Assembly: GCF_949987535.1 (NCBI RefSeq)
Contig: NC_080065.1
Span: forward strand, 37,921,239 to 37,985,238
Length of the DNA: 64,000 nt
Source: Balaenoptera acutorostrata
Taxonomy: Eukaryota; Chordata; Mammalia; Artiodactyla; Balaenopteridae
Direction: 5' to 3'
The notes under the pieces were generated by a model, which was given only the letters and a program-made list of their open reading frames with translations, was not told the origin of the DNA and did no database searches. The position numbers and the translations under genes are program-made. Numbering within the stretch: position 1 is the first letter of the stretch; every line of letters starts with the position of its first letter. Positions 29,761 to 40,275 of this stretch are shown here, piece after piece.

Positions 29761-30609
29761 TATAAAATATGATCCTAATTTTATAAAAGCAAACATATAG
29801 GTAACAAACAGGAAGTAAGGAAATCAAACCAAGAGACATCCATTCCATTTCTTCCCTCAAGGCCCTTGGTTCTATGGAAGATGTGCTTCCACACCCCATT
29901 TTGGCCCATCTCCACTCATATGTCCTTAGACCTGTGAGCCAAGACAGAGCGTACAATACCTGAAGTCTTACCCTTCATTTACAATCCACCATATATAAAT
30001 ATCTACAGAAACAAGGCTAAGAAATAGAAAGGGCGTCTTTGAGGTTAGAGCCACAAACCATGCAAACAACCATCTGGATCCCACAGCAATTACTATCTTT
30101 ATCATTAAATTTAGCACCCATTGCTCTATATACAACTTCTAATTTCAGGTTAGTCCTATCTCAGCAACTATATTGTGGGATCATCTAAGATAATCACTGT
30201 CTCACATAGCAATCCTTATCATTTGTGAACTTAACAGTCATGTTTTTAACTATCTTCCCAAGCAACTCTGAAGGTGGTAATTTGTAGATTTCATAAGCTA
30301 TGAACTTGACCCAGTGTGCAGTTAGAATGGCTTTCTAGCTAATTGTCCGTTTTCCACATTTAAGTGAAATATTGTTTTTATCTATACATGGTCACACATG
30401 CAGTAACTTCTTGAAAGAAGGAAACTTTTATTTCCTTGTGAAAGTCAGAACACAGGACTAATAGTTCTTGGATATTTGGACAAATACAAGAAATCAAATA
30501 TCAAATTCAACAATGGCTCAGATTCAGAGTGTGAACAAGTCCACTATATATTCTATATGAAAACAAAAACAGGCAATTTATTAATCTTCCAAGTGTTCCA
30601 ACCAGGAGA

Positions 30610-31080
30610 GCTGGTTAATACCAAAGAGTGCAACTGCTGGATTATGTGGTAATAGTATGTTTAGTTTTATTGGAAAGTGCCAAACTGTCTTCGAAAGCAG
30701 CTCTACCACTTTACATTTCCACCAAAAATGAATGAGAGTTCTCGTTGCTCCACATTCTCACCAGCATTTGGTGATGTCAGTGTTTTGGATTTTAGTCATT
30801 CTAATAAGTGTGTATTGCTATCGGATTGTTTTAATTTGAAATTCTCTAAAGGCATATGATGTTGATCATTTTTTCATCTGCTTATTTGCCATCTGTATAT
30901 TGCCTTTGGTGAGGTGTCTGTACAGATGTCTTGACCATGGATTGTGCTTTTGGTGTTGTATTCAAAAAGGCATTGCCAAACCCAACCAAGTTCACCTGGA
31001 TTTTCTCTTATCTTTTAGAAGTTTTATAGTTTTGCATTTCACATTTAAGTCTATGGTCCATTTTGAGTTATTTTTTGTCA
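30610..31080 (-). mobile_element. Old LINE-1 ORF2 fragment, minus strand
   Basis: The plus strand reads 'ctctaccactttacatttcc', 'ctccacattctcaccagcat', then 'gcatttcacatttaagtcta', 'tggtccattttgagttattt', the reverse of the L1 ORF2 3' part. It probably continues at 31330-31450 and 31629-31800, the interior being broken by later insertions. Confidence 0.75.
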
Positions 31081-31109
31081 GTTATTTTAATAAAGGAAAT
31101 TTAAATAAG

Positions 31110-31312
31110 GAATTAGAGAACTAAAAAGGCAAAAAAGAAGCACGGAGGTGACACAGATCTAGTAACTGCAAGAGCAGCAAAAGAAAGTGGTTGAACCGAT
31201 GCTTAGGAAAGGGGCTGCACAGAGCTGGGACCCAAACTGCTGTGAAGACGGCATGGGGCAGCTGGTGCTGGTATCTCAGAAGGTCATAATGAGTGTGAAA
31301 AAAAAAAAAAAA
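31110..31312 (+). other. Unidentified retrosequence-like segment with poly-A
   Basis: A GC-richer segment between two parts of an old L1 ends in a 15-base A run ('gagtgtgaaaaaaaaaaaaa', about 31296-31312). This suggests a retroposed transcript. I do not recognise its source and could not fix a target-site duplication. The 82-codon frame across it is not a known protein. Confidence 0.35.
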
Positions 31313-31329
31313 AAGAATCACTCCATGCA

Positions 31330-31450
31330 CTTTAAGGATTCCTATGTCTTTGTCAAGAATTGGTCCTTTTATCATCATGGAATGTCTTTCTTTATCTCTG
31401 GTATTTTCCTTGCTCTAAAGTCAGTTTTGCTATGATAGCAGATCTTAAAT
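31330..31450 (-). mobile_element. Old LINE-1 ORF2 fragment, minus strand (continuation)
   Basis: 'aatgtctttctttatctctg' and 'aagtcagttttgctatgata' are reverse-strand L1 ORF2 phrases lying further 5' in the same element as 30610-31080. Confidence 0.6.
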
Positions 31451-31628
31451 GTTCTCACCACAAAAAGGAAATGGTAATTATGTGAGGGGCTGGAGATGTT
31501 AGCTAACACTATAGTGGTAATCATTTCATAATATGTAAGTGTATCAAGTCAACATGTTGTGCACCTTAAACTTATACAATGCTATATGTCAATCATATAT
31601 ATCTATAAAGCTGCAAAAAATATATATA
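31451..31628 (+). mobile_element. Old LINE-1 3' end nested in the older L1
   Basis: 'tagtggtaatcatttcataa', 'atgttgtgcaccttaaactt' and 'acaatgctatatgtcaatca' are the 3' end of an L1M-type element. The flanks agcagatctta and agcaggtttctta look like a decayed target-site duplication within the minus-strand L1. Confidence 0.65.
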
Positions 31629-31800
31629 AAAGCAGGTTTCTTATAGACAACATATAGCTGGATCTCATTTAATCCCGTCTGAGAGTCTCTTTTAACTGAT
31701 GTATCTTAGACCATTAATATTTAAAGTGACTATTGATATAGATGGATTAACATCTACCATAGTTGTTACATTTTCTATTTGTTGTCCTTGTTTCTTTTTT
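31629..31800 (-). mobile_element. Old LINE-1 ORF2 fragment, minus strand (continuation)
   Basis: 'aacatatagctggatctcat' and 'accattaatatttaaagtga' are reverse-strand L1 ORF2 phrases, completing the interrupted element of 30610-31450. Confidence 0.65.
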
Positions 31801-31823
31801 GTCTTATCTTTTTCTGCCTTCTG

Positions 31824-32118
31824 TTTTTTTTTGTTGTTAATATTTATTTATTTATTTGGCTGCGCCAGGTCTTAGTTGTGGCACGCAGGATCTTCATTGA
31901 CGCGTGCGGGATCTTCAGTTGCAGCATGCGGGATCTTTTTATTTTTTTAATTGCAGCATGCGGGATCTTTTTATTTTTTTAATTGCAGCATGCGGGATCT
32001 TGTGGCATACAGGCTCTTAGTTGTGGCATGAGGGATCTAGTTCCCTGACCAGGGATCAAACCAGGGCCCCCGGAATTGGGAGCATGGAGTCTTAACTGCT
32101 GGACCACCAGGGAAGTCC
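31824..32118 (-). mobile_element. CHR-type SINE, minus strand, with internal tandem repeat
   Basis: The plus strand reads from poly-T and 'ggctgcgccaggtcttagtt' to 'gaccaccagggaagtccc'. The interior holds 2.5 copies of a 32-bp unit starting 'gcagcatgcgggatcttttt' (31921-31952, 31953-31984, then a partial copy). Confidence 0.9.
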
Positions 32119-32989
32119 CTCCTTCTCTGGTTTTAACTAAGCTTTTCATATGATTCCATTTTTTCTCCTCTCCTAGAATGTTCATTACAACCAGCCCTCT
32201 GCATCCATGAGTTTCACATCAGCAAATTCAGGTTGAATGTGTTGATGTGAAACACATGGATACAGCTGACTGTATACCCCTCTTTTTACCCTTTTTAGTG
32301 GTTATGCTTGAGTTGGCAATATACATTTACAACTAATCCAAGGTTTCTTTCAGATAACGCTATACCACCTCACGGGTAGTGCAAGTACCCTATGACAGAG
32401 TACTCTCATCTCTCCCTCCTGTCCCTTAAAACATTGCTGTCATTCATTTCATTCATCCATAAGCTATAATTATGAAATACATTAATACTATTATTATTGT
32501 GAACAAATTGTTGTCTGTTGATTTTCAGTTTGTTCACTTTCTTATTGTGAGAACAGCAATGGTGACTACTAAGCTCCTTAGATGCCAGAACAGAAACTGG
32601 AAGTTCCTATTTTTTAAGTAGATAATCATTAGCAGTATTTATTATACAGAATCCTAAAATTTCTATCTTGGTTTCAAACTACTGTATAATATCATCTACA
32701 TCATTTTTAACTGGGGGGAAACCATTCTACCTTCTCAAGTGTGAAGGCTCTCATTTCACAGCTTTCAGGAGATTATCCGATTTTATAAGTTTTAAGAGGT
32801 TAACATTTCTGAATGATTTTTAATTTTGTGTTTATGGAAGTATTAACATTGTGCTGGAGCTATGCTTGGCTGAAAAATTCAATTAGCTAAAGGTCTAAGC
32901 CCCTGCCCTTAAGGAGGTAATAAATTATATTTTAAATGTTAACACTACAAAGTATAAAACAAAATGTACCTTAAAATACACCTATCATT

Positions 32990-33240
32990 CTTCACTTATA
33001 CTTAAGAACATGGCTTTGGAGGCAGAAAGAAATGTTTTTAGATCTTAACTCTCCCTTATTAGCTTTATCATAAAGCCTCTCCTTATCCTCATTTCCTTCC
33101 TCTATAGAATAAGGATAATAAAACCTACCACACTGGGTTATTATAACAGATGACCTTATGTGCTTTGCACATAAGTTCACGGTATAAATAGTACTTGCTG
33201 CTGCTGCTGTTGTTTTTGTTGCTTTTATCATCATTAGGCT
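32990..33240 (+). repeat. MIR-like SINE fragment
   Basis: 'ctcatttccttcctctatag', 'aataaggataataaaaccta' and 'tgtgctttgcacataa' follow the MIR core and 3' end. A short (CTG)n-like stretch follows at about 33197-33210. Confidence 0.7.
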
Positions 33241-34358
33241 GTATCTCTTTTATCTGCTATTGCCACAGTTGAAAACATTTCAATTATGGAGTCTACTCCA
33301 CTTTGTGTAGGCATACCCTAGCTGTATCTATTCTATTTGGACCATTTTACTGCCCCTCCTATTTCCTGGGAATGAATTTTATGAAGAAAAGTTTTCCATT
33401 CTATTTTGCTCTCTCCTTATAAAATCTAGTCCTCATTAATCCACATATAAAATGCTACTTTGTACATTTAAAAATATGAACCAACAAAAAGGAAAAATAA
33501 GTGAAAACTTTTTGGATGCAAACATAATGCCAAAAGCATTGGGGAAAAATATCTATAAATAAAACAGCAGCTAAACTACATTTTATAGCAGGAATTGGTT
33601 TATAGAACTGGCTTTAAAATACCATTTAATACTTCCTTTCTTTCTAAGGGTCTAATTCCACTTCTGAGATGCCAGTTCTCAAAATGAACGAGCTTCGTAA
33701 ATTCCTCAAATTGAGAGAAATTTAAATTATACCAAAACTTTCAAACTCAACAGCCTTAATCCTGTAGCTTTTTGTAGGTAACCTGTATTTGTCTGAGTTT
33801 CATAATAATGAATTTTTCTTCCCTGAGTTTTGTCTGTGCCAACAAACCTTTTCCAAAATTTAAAAGGAAATTCTAAACTGAAAAGAACTTTTTCAGAATA
33901 CAAGGCAAAACTTGTATCCTTTCCTGTAATTATTAAGGAAACTAAAATAGCTTCTTTAAATTAATAACCCAGCTCCTTTTCACAGCAAGCACAGAAGAGA
34001 TACTAAGTTCTTCAGATTCCTGTTTAACTTCTCTCCCATGGGATTTGGATTTAAAATTCTCTTCAAAGAAATTGAATGTGGGCTTAGTTATTCAGTGACA
34101 GAAATTAACATTAAATTTCAGAAGCCAAATCGGAGAGAAGGCAACCTATACTCCTGGACACGCGTGGTCTTGGTTTCTTCACGGAATGAAGAACAGAAGA
34201 GAAAATCATTAAAGGAGTGCCTCCGTATCCACACGGGATACGTTCCAAGACCCCCAGTGGATGCCTGAAACTGTGGATACCACCGAACCCTATATATACT
34301 GTTTTTTCCTATACACACAAACCTATGATAAAATTTAACTTTTAAATTAGGCACGATA

Positions 34359-34551
34359 GGGACTCCCCTGGTGGTCCAGTGGGTAAGACTCCACACTCCC
34401 AATGCAGGGGGCCCGGGTTTGATCCCTGGTCGGGGAACTAGATCCTGCATGCATGCCACAACCAACAGTCCGCAGGCCGCAACTAAAAGATACCACACGC
34501 CACAACTAAGACCCAGCTCAGCCAAAATAAATAAATAAATATTTTTTTAAA
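34359..34551 (+). mobile_element. CHR-type SINE (first of three insertions at one site)
   Basis: It begins 'gggactcccctggtggtcca' and ends in (aaat)n and A-rich sequence. aaattaggcacgata precedes it (34344-34358) and aaattaggcac follows it (34552-34562). Confidence 0.92.
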
Positions 34552-34562
34552 AAATTAGGCAC

Positions 34563-35256
34563 TGGCTTGTGGAAGGACTGGGTAGAACACAAGGGAAGTT
34601 GGCCGCATGAAGATGGAGCTCTTTGCAGACGTTGAGCCTAAGATGGCTGAGAATTTTAGGCAGTTCTGCACTGGACAATTCAGAAAAGATGGGGTTCCAA
34701 CAGGATACAAAGGGAGCAGCTTCCACAGGGTCATAAAAGATTTCATGATTCAGGGTGGAGATTTTGTTAATGGAGATGGTACTGGAGTCACTAGTATCTA
34801 CCGGGGGCTGTTTCCAGATGAAAACTTTAAGCTTAGACACTCAGCTCCAGGCCGGCTTTCCGTGGCAAACAGTGGTCCCAGTACAAATGGATGTCAGTTT
34901 TTCATCACCTGCTCTAAGTGTGATTGGCTAATGGGAAGCACGTGGTGTTTGGAAAACTCACTGATGGACTTCTGGTGATGAGAAAGATTGAGAATGTTCC
35001 CACAGGCCCCAACAATAAGCCCAAGCTGCCTGTGGTGATCTCACAGTGTGGAGAGATGTAGTCCAGAGGAAGACTGAATCAGGCCTTCCCTTGCTCGGGG
35101 TGATACTCTTGAGTAAGATAATCTGGATTGGCCCCTGTGTTTGCTTCCCTGCCTGCTGCTGCCCCATTTGATCAAGAGACCTCACAGATTCAGAAGCCAA
35201 GATTTTATGTTTAAGTTTTCAACTGTAAATAAAGTTGTTCGTTTTTTTCAAAAAAA
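34563..35256 (+). pseudogene. PPIH: PPIH processed pseudogene, 5'-truncated
   Basis: This is a retrocopy of peptidyl-prolyl isomerase H, the U4/U6 snRNP-associated cyclophilin. From about 34594 it reads [20 protein letters not shown] and runs through the cyclophilin core ([32 protein letters not shown]). One base is missing near 34928 (context 'gattggctaatgggaagc'), shifting the frame and giving an early stop at 34976-34978. Past the shift the original frame resumes as MRKIENVP...VVISQCGEM with its own stop at about 35058-35060. A 3' UTR, an AATAAA signal ('ctgtaaataaagttg', about 35223-35237) and a poly-A tail follow. No introns are present, and about the first 25 residues are missing. The first 30 bases of the interval do not match PPIH in my reading. 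It is flanked by aaattaggcac repeats. Confidence 0.93.
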
Positions 35257-35267
35257 AAATTAGGCAC

Positions 35268-35664
35268 GGGACTTCCCTGGTGACGCAGTGGTTAAGAATC
35301 TGCCTGCCAATGCAGGGGACACAGGTTCAATCCCTGGTCCGGGAAGATCCCACATGCTGTGGAGCAACTAAGCCCATGGGCCACAACTACTGAAGCCTGT
35401 GTGCCCTAGAGCCCACGCACCGCAACTACTGAAGCCTACGTGCTCTAGGGTCCGCATGCTGCAACTACTGAGCCTGCGTGCTGCAACTACTGAAGCCCAA
35501 GTGCTGCAACTACTGAAGCCTGTGCGCCTAGAGCCCGTGCTCCACAACAAGAGAAGCCACCGCAATGAGAAGCCCGCGTACCGCAACGAAGAGTAGCCCC
35601 CACTCGCCGCAACTAGAGAAAGCCCGCACGTGGCAACGAAGACTCATCGCAGCCAAAAAAAAAA
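35268..35664 (+). mobile_element. Long CHR-type SINE with five 'aactactga' modules
   Basis: It begins 'gggacttccctggtgacgca', has five 'caactactga' modules (about 35386-35517) and ends in poly-A. aaattaggcac lies before it (35257-35267) and aaattaggcacgata after it (35665-35679). It is the longest SINE in the window, about 400 bp. Confidence 0.94.
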
Positions 35665-37194
35665 AAATTAGGCACGATAAGAGATTAACAACAATCACTA
35701 ACAATAAAATAGGACAATTCTAACAATATACTATAATAGAAGTTATGTGAATGTGGTCTTGCTCTCTCTCAAATTACGTTATTATCCTGTGCTCCCCCTT
35801 CTTCTTGTGATCATGTGAAATGATAAAATGCCTGTGTGACGAGATGAAGTGAGGTGAATGATATAGGCACTGTGACGTTATGTTAGGCTACTACTGACTT
35901 TCTGACGATGTATCAGAAGGAAGATCATCTGCTCCATGTCATCCTGGATCATCGAGCCATGTTGATGGCTGGGTGTCAGGAGCAGACGTTGATGGCTGGG
36001 GATCCCAGGCGGGACAGAACTGGAGCGGGTGAGATTTCATCCACTACTCCGAACAACATGCAATTTAAAACCTATGAATTGTTTATTTCTGGAATTTTCC
36101 ATTTAATATTTTTGAACCACAGTTGACTACAAGTAACTGAAGCTGTGAAAAGTGAAACCCCAGATAAGGAGGGACTACTGTAGTTTCTAACAATTAAGTC
36201 ATTCTTGGTTTCTAATCTTTCATTATTTCTCCCAAATTAACCAACTGTTTGTTTCAAACCATTTTATCTAAAAACAAACTAAATAAAACATACTTTTTCC
36301 TGAGTCTGTGAAAATTCAATAAGGCAAAGCTTTCATAAGGAAGCAGTGAAAACACACCTGCAGACTAATTTATTTATATGTAACAGTGTGCTGCATCTTA
36401 AAGAAATAAGGGTCTATTTCTTGACCCTTAGTCTCTCTGATTGTTTGCAGGTAGTGGTGTGCACTTAGTTGAACATGAAGCATCAATGAATATCTGAGGC
36501 CCTCTTTATTCATTTCATTTCTCTTACGCCCCCTAAAACAATAAATGTTACTTTCAATTAAAAGAATTCAAGGTGGATATTCAGTACAAGCATGTTTCAT
36601 CAGGGAACAAAGGTTAGTTTTCATCCCAAACCAGAATATCTGAATCTTTTGCGCCAAAGTACAAAAAGATAAATAGGTCGTTGGTTAATCCTCCATTTAA
36701 AATATGACAGCAGAGAGTGGTCATCAATTTCTGACTGTATGCAACCTATAAATCTGTCATTTCATAAGCTAAAGAAATGACAGATTTATAAGACCCTTCC
36801 TTTCTATAAGGGGTCCATAATGCTCACCTTAAAAGTCATCACTGCATTTGCTTACTGTAAGGGATCAACATATTTAGGTTGATTTTGATGAGATTGAAAT
36901 ATTAGGTAATTTACTGTTGATTAAAGCTAACAATATATTTTAAAAACAATCTAGATTAGTTTTTTGATAATGTCCTGAGATTTTAGAAATCGGTGGTATT
37001 ATGGAATTTTAATTCCCCTAGATCTCAAGAACTCTGGATGACAGGGAAAGGATAGGGAGGGTATGCCTTGCCAGCTGCAACCCACGGGGTAGTTCTGTAG
37101 TCACTGTCACTGGGCCAGTGAGAACAGTCACTCACTGTTCACTCACTGAATCAAAGCAGCAGGAGGGATCAAGGTAAGAACATAGCACTTCAGA

Positions 37195-37335
37195 GCTTTA
37201 GAAAACACATCCAAATGCCCTAACCCACTGACGCTCAAAATAGACCCGTGAAATAGGCAAATAGACAGGAGATGCTATAAAGAAGCTGGGATTCTAAAGT
37301 ACTTATTTGTCCAGGGTCACAATGCCAGTGGGAGG
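37195..37335 (-). repeat. Possible MIR-like fragment
   Basis: 'ttatttgtccagggtcacaa' and 'tgccagtgggaggcaaagat' resemble a MIR in reverse orientation ('aaggtcacacagctagtaag...'). Weak. Confidence 0.4.
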
Positions 37336-37348
37336 CAAAGATGTGATT

Positions 37349-37975
37349 GGTTTTTTTTTTCTATTTCTTTTTTTATTTTGTTTTATTTTTTAACATCTTT
37401 ATTGGAGTATAATTGCTTTACAATGTTGTGTTAGTTGCTGCTGTATAACAAAGTGAATCAGCTATACATATCCATATATCCCCATATCCCCTCCCTCTTG
37501 TGTCTCCCTCCCACCCTCCCTAACCCACCCATCTAGGTGGTCACAAAGCACTGAGCTGATCTCCCTATGCTATGTGCCTGCTTCCCACTAGCTATCTGTT
37601 TTACATTTGGTAGTGTATATATGTCCATGCCACTCTCTCACTTAGTCCCAGCTTACCCTTCCCCCTCCCCATATCTTCAAGTCCATTCTCTACATCTGTG
37701 TCTTTATTCCTGTCCTGCCCCTAGGTTCATCAGAACTTTTTTTTTTTTTTTAGATTCCATATATATGCGTTAGCATATGGTATTTGTTTTTCTCTTCCTA
37801 ACTTACTTCACTCTGTATGACAGACTCTAGGTCCATCCACCTCACTGCAAATAACTCAATTTCATTTCTTTTTATGGCTGAGTAATATTCCATTGTATAT
37901 ATGTGCCACATCTTCTTTATCCATTCATCTGTCGATGGACACTTAGGTTGCTTCCATGTCCTGGCTATTGTAAAT
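37349..37975 (-). mobile_element. 5'-truncated LINE-1, minus strand
   Basis: The plus strand reads poly-T, 'taacatctttattggagtat', 'aattgctttacaatgttgtg', then on to 'cttccatgtcctggctattg', the reverse of the L1 3' end. A perfect target-site duplication aaagatgtgatt lies at 37337-37348 and 37976-37987. The T-rich interruption at about 37736-37751 is internal. Confidence 0.94.
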
Positions 37976-38004
37976 AAAGATGTGATTCTTAATCTCAGAT
38001 ACTG

Positions 38005-38041
38005 TTCACAAAAAGAAAGAAAAAAAAGAAAGAAAGAAATA
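38005..38041 (+). repeat. (AAAG)n low-complexity tract
   Basis: Interrupted AAAG/AAAGA units. Confidence 0.85.
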
Positions 38042-38094
38042 TACTGAGACTCCTAGAGCTTAGTCCCAGGACTTTTTCGCTAAGTGGTCTTTTC

Positions 38095-38640
38095 TATTCC
38101 ATGACTCTACTTATCAAATATATGTGGATTATTCCCAATTGTATAACTCCCTTCCAGACCTCTCCTCTGAGCACTACACATACATGTCCATCTTCACCTA
38201 TATCACCACTTGAATGCCTAAAAAAGCCAATCAATCCTCCCAGGGCTCTTGTTACTCCTCCTTCCAAAAGCTGTTCCCAGGCTTCCTCAGCTTGGTAGGT
38301 GTCACACCATTGCTCAAGTCAGGTGGGAATCATCTTACTCTCTGCCGTTCCTCTACCCCAGCATTCCACATCCAAGGCATCGGCAAGTCTGATAAGACTC
38401 CTCTTCCAAGATACTGTATATCTCAATTCCACCACCTCTCCCCACTTCCACTCCACCACTCAAGTCCATGCCACCATCACCTCTTGCCTGGACCACTGCA
38501 ATAGTCTCCTCATTGGCTACCCTGTCTCCCTTCACACCTCCATAAAAATCCATTCTACATACAACACCTAAAATCATGACCCTTTCCATTTGCACTTAAA
38601 ATAAGGTGAAAGCTCCTATAAAAGCCCACTTAGCTATGCT
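38095..38640 (+). mobile_element. L2 (LINE-2) fragment
   Basis: 'cccaattgtataactccctt', 'cttgcctggaccactgcaat', 'agtctcctcattggctaccc' and 'aggtgaaagctcctataaaa' match L2 3'-region phrases. The overlapping 65-96-codon frames come from this repeat. Confidence 0.75.
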
Positions 38641-38789
38641 GACATTTTCAGAAATGTTCAGTGTCTCAGAAATAAAGCCTCAGTATTGTCATGGCAGGAC
38701 AGCGGCAGAGGAAACATGGAAAGTCAGGACTTAAACCAAGTCTTTCAAATGTCCTTTTCATTAAGCCGTTCAACTTCCCAATGATCTAT

Positions 38790-38945
38790 TCCCAGAAACT
38801 TACCTGTTTCTCAGTTTTCTCATTTGTAATATTATAAGAAAACTGCTTCTCCTCCTACCTCACCTGGTGATTAAGAGGATCAAATGAGAAAATATATGTA
38901 AAAGCACTTTGAAAACATAAAGCATTACAAATATAAAGTAATATA
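38790..38945 (+). repeat. MIR-like SINE fragment
   Basis: 'cctgtttctcagttttctca', 'ttaagaggatcaaatgagaa' and 'aaaagcactttgaaaacata' follow the MIR core and 3' end. Confidence 0.75.
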
Positions 38946-39048
38946 AAATGTCTACTAATACAGAAATGGTGCTCAAGCATGGGGTTTTCTGGGCCTTTGC
39001 TTACAAGAAAGAGGAGTTAAGTGAGTCTAGCTAAAATAATTGACTTTT

Positions 39049-39182
39049 GGGAATTCCCTGGTGGTCCAATGGTTAGGGCTTGGCACTCTCACTGCCAGGG
39101 CCCCAGGTTCAATCCCTGGTGGGGGAACTATAATAAAATCCCACAAGCCGCACGGCACAGCAAAAATAAATAAATAAATAAA
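39049..39182 (+). mobile_element. Short CHR-type SINE
   Basis: It begins 'gggaattccctggtggtcca' and ends (aaat)n. The direct repeat tgactttt lies at 39041-39048 and 39183-39190. Confidence 0.92.
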
Positions 39183-40086
39183 TGACTTTTATCTCTCATC
39201 ACTAGAATACATTTTGGCTGGTTGGAGCCTTTTCTATTGCTTAAGAAGACTGATGCCAGATAAAAAAACACATGGCTGCCCTGGTTAACTTCCTGATTTC
39301 AGGCTTTACCTTACCAATAAATAAGAAATAGCCAGATAACTCTTACAAACACATTTCTGACTAAAAAGAAAATAGGAAGCTAAAAGCCCTGGTTTGGAAG
39401 GCTGAGAAAATGAGCCTCACCTTGCCCAAAGTTTGTCCACAATTCTTCTCCTGCCCTCTCTCCAGGATGCAGGGGGCACAGCTCCAGAGGAGATGAAAAC
39501 CCAGGGCTGCAGGGCCCTTCCAAAACCCAGGGACACAGGATGACTCCAACTCTGGACCATTTCTGTAGCTCCTGGAGACTCTGCCAGACAGCAGGAGCTG
39601 CAGCTGAGTGCCGGACCCAGGTCAAGCTGGAGAAGTCTTCACCCCATCACCCCAGGATACATACATTGTAAGTAAGAAACTGGCCCTCAAGTATCAGATA
39701 AAGTCTAATGGGCAGGAAAAAGCAAAATGCTTCTAATAAAGTGAGTCTATCACTACACAATTTTATTAAAGTCAGATTTATTGACAAAGGCATTGAGATA
39801 GTAAAGAAATTGTAAAAACTGTAGCAAGATAAGCAAGATAAACAAGTTGCTACATGTAATCTTCCTTTCTTCATGGTTGCCCCCAAAACAGGCCCACCAA
39901 ACTGCATAATCATTTCACTACTTCTACACAAATTCATAATATTCAATTTAATTTTTTCATTGATTCTCTTCAAACCAGTTATCATTATTTTATTTCAGTT
40001 CTACTTAAGTTCGCTAGTCCTTTAAAAAATAATACTTAGTGACATTTAATATATTCAGACTATAGAAATGGAAACTATGCCATAAA

Positions 40087-40275
40087 TCAAGGGTCTGCAA
40101 GCTTTTATCTGCAAAGGGCCAGATAATATTTCAGGCTTTATAGGCTCCATACTGTCTCTGTCACATATTGCTTTTTTTTTTTTTTTAAAAACAACCCTTT
40201 AAAAATATAAAAATTTCTTAGCTCTTAGACAATACAAAAACAGACCACGGGCTATAGTTTAGCAACCTTTGTTGT
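40087..40275 (+). mobile_element. hAT-type nonautonomous DNA transposon, decayed
   Basis: 'gggtctgcaagcttttatct', 'gcaaagggccagataatatt' and 'ccacgggctatagtttagca' match the widespread mammalian hAT element with 'tctgtaaagggccagata' and 'gggccgtagtttgccgacc' ends. A poly-T/A tract interrupts it. Subfamily not named with confidence. Confidence 0.7.

Larger units (their letters stand above)
34212..36180 (+). mobile_element. Tigger/MER2-type mariner DNA transposon, split by retroinsertions
   Basis: The left part (34212-34358) has 'gggatacgttccaagacccc' and 'agtggatgcctgaaactgtg'; the right part (35665-36180) has 'gagattaacaacaatcacta', 'tgtgacgagatgaagtgagg' and ends 'aaggagggactactg'. These are phrases of TcMar-Tigger nonautonomous elements (MER2 group). 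TA dinucleotides flank both ends (34210-34211, 36181-36182), as expected. Bases 34359-35664 are later insertions: two SINEs and a processed pseudogene. The exact subfamily is uncertain. Confidence 0.8.

Noticed and set aside
34607..34978. A functional cyclophilin gene
   Set aside because: Intronless, 5'-truncated, frameshifted near 34928, and flanked by a poly-A tail and target-site duplications. It is a processed PPIH pseudogene.
35386..35517. Possible CRISPR-like array because of regularly repeated 'caactactga' words
   Set aside because: Spacing is irregular, the units are the internal modules of a tRNA-derived SINE, and the context is a mammalian intron.
35368..35596. Repetitive 'SSCGAWAL'-type open frame
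   Set aside because: Low-complexity translation of the SINE module repeats, not a protein gene.
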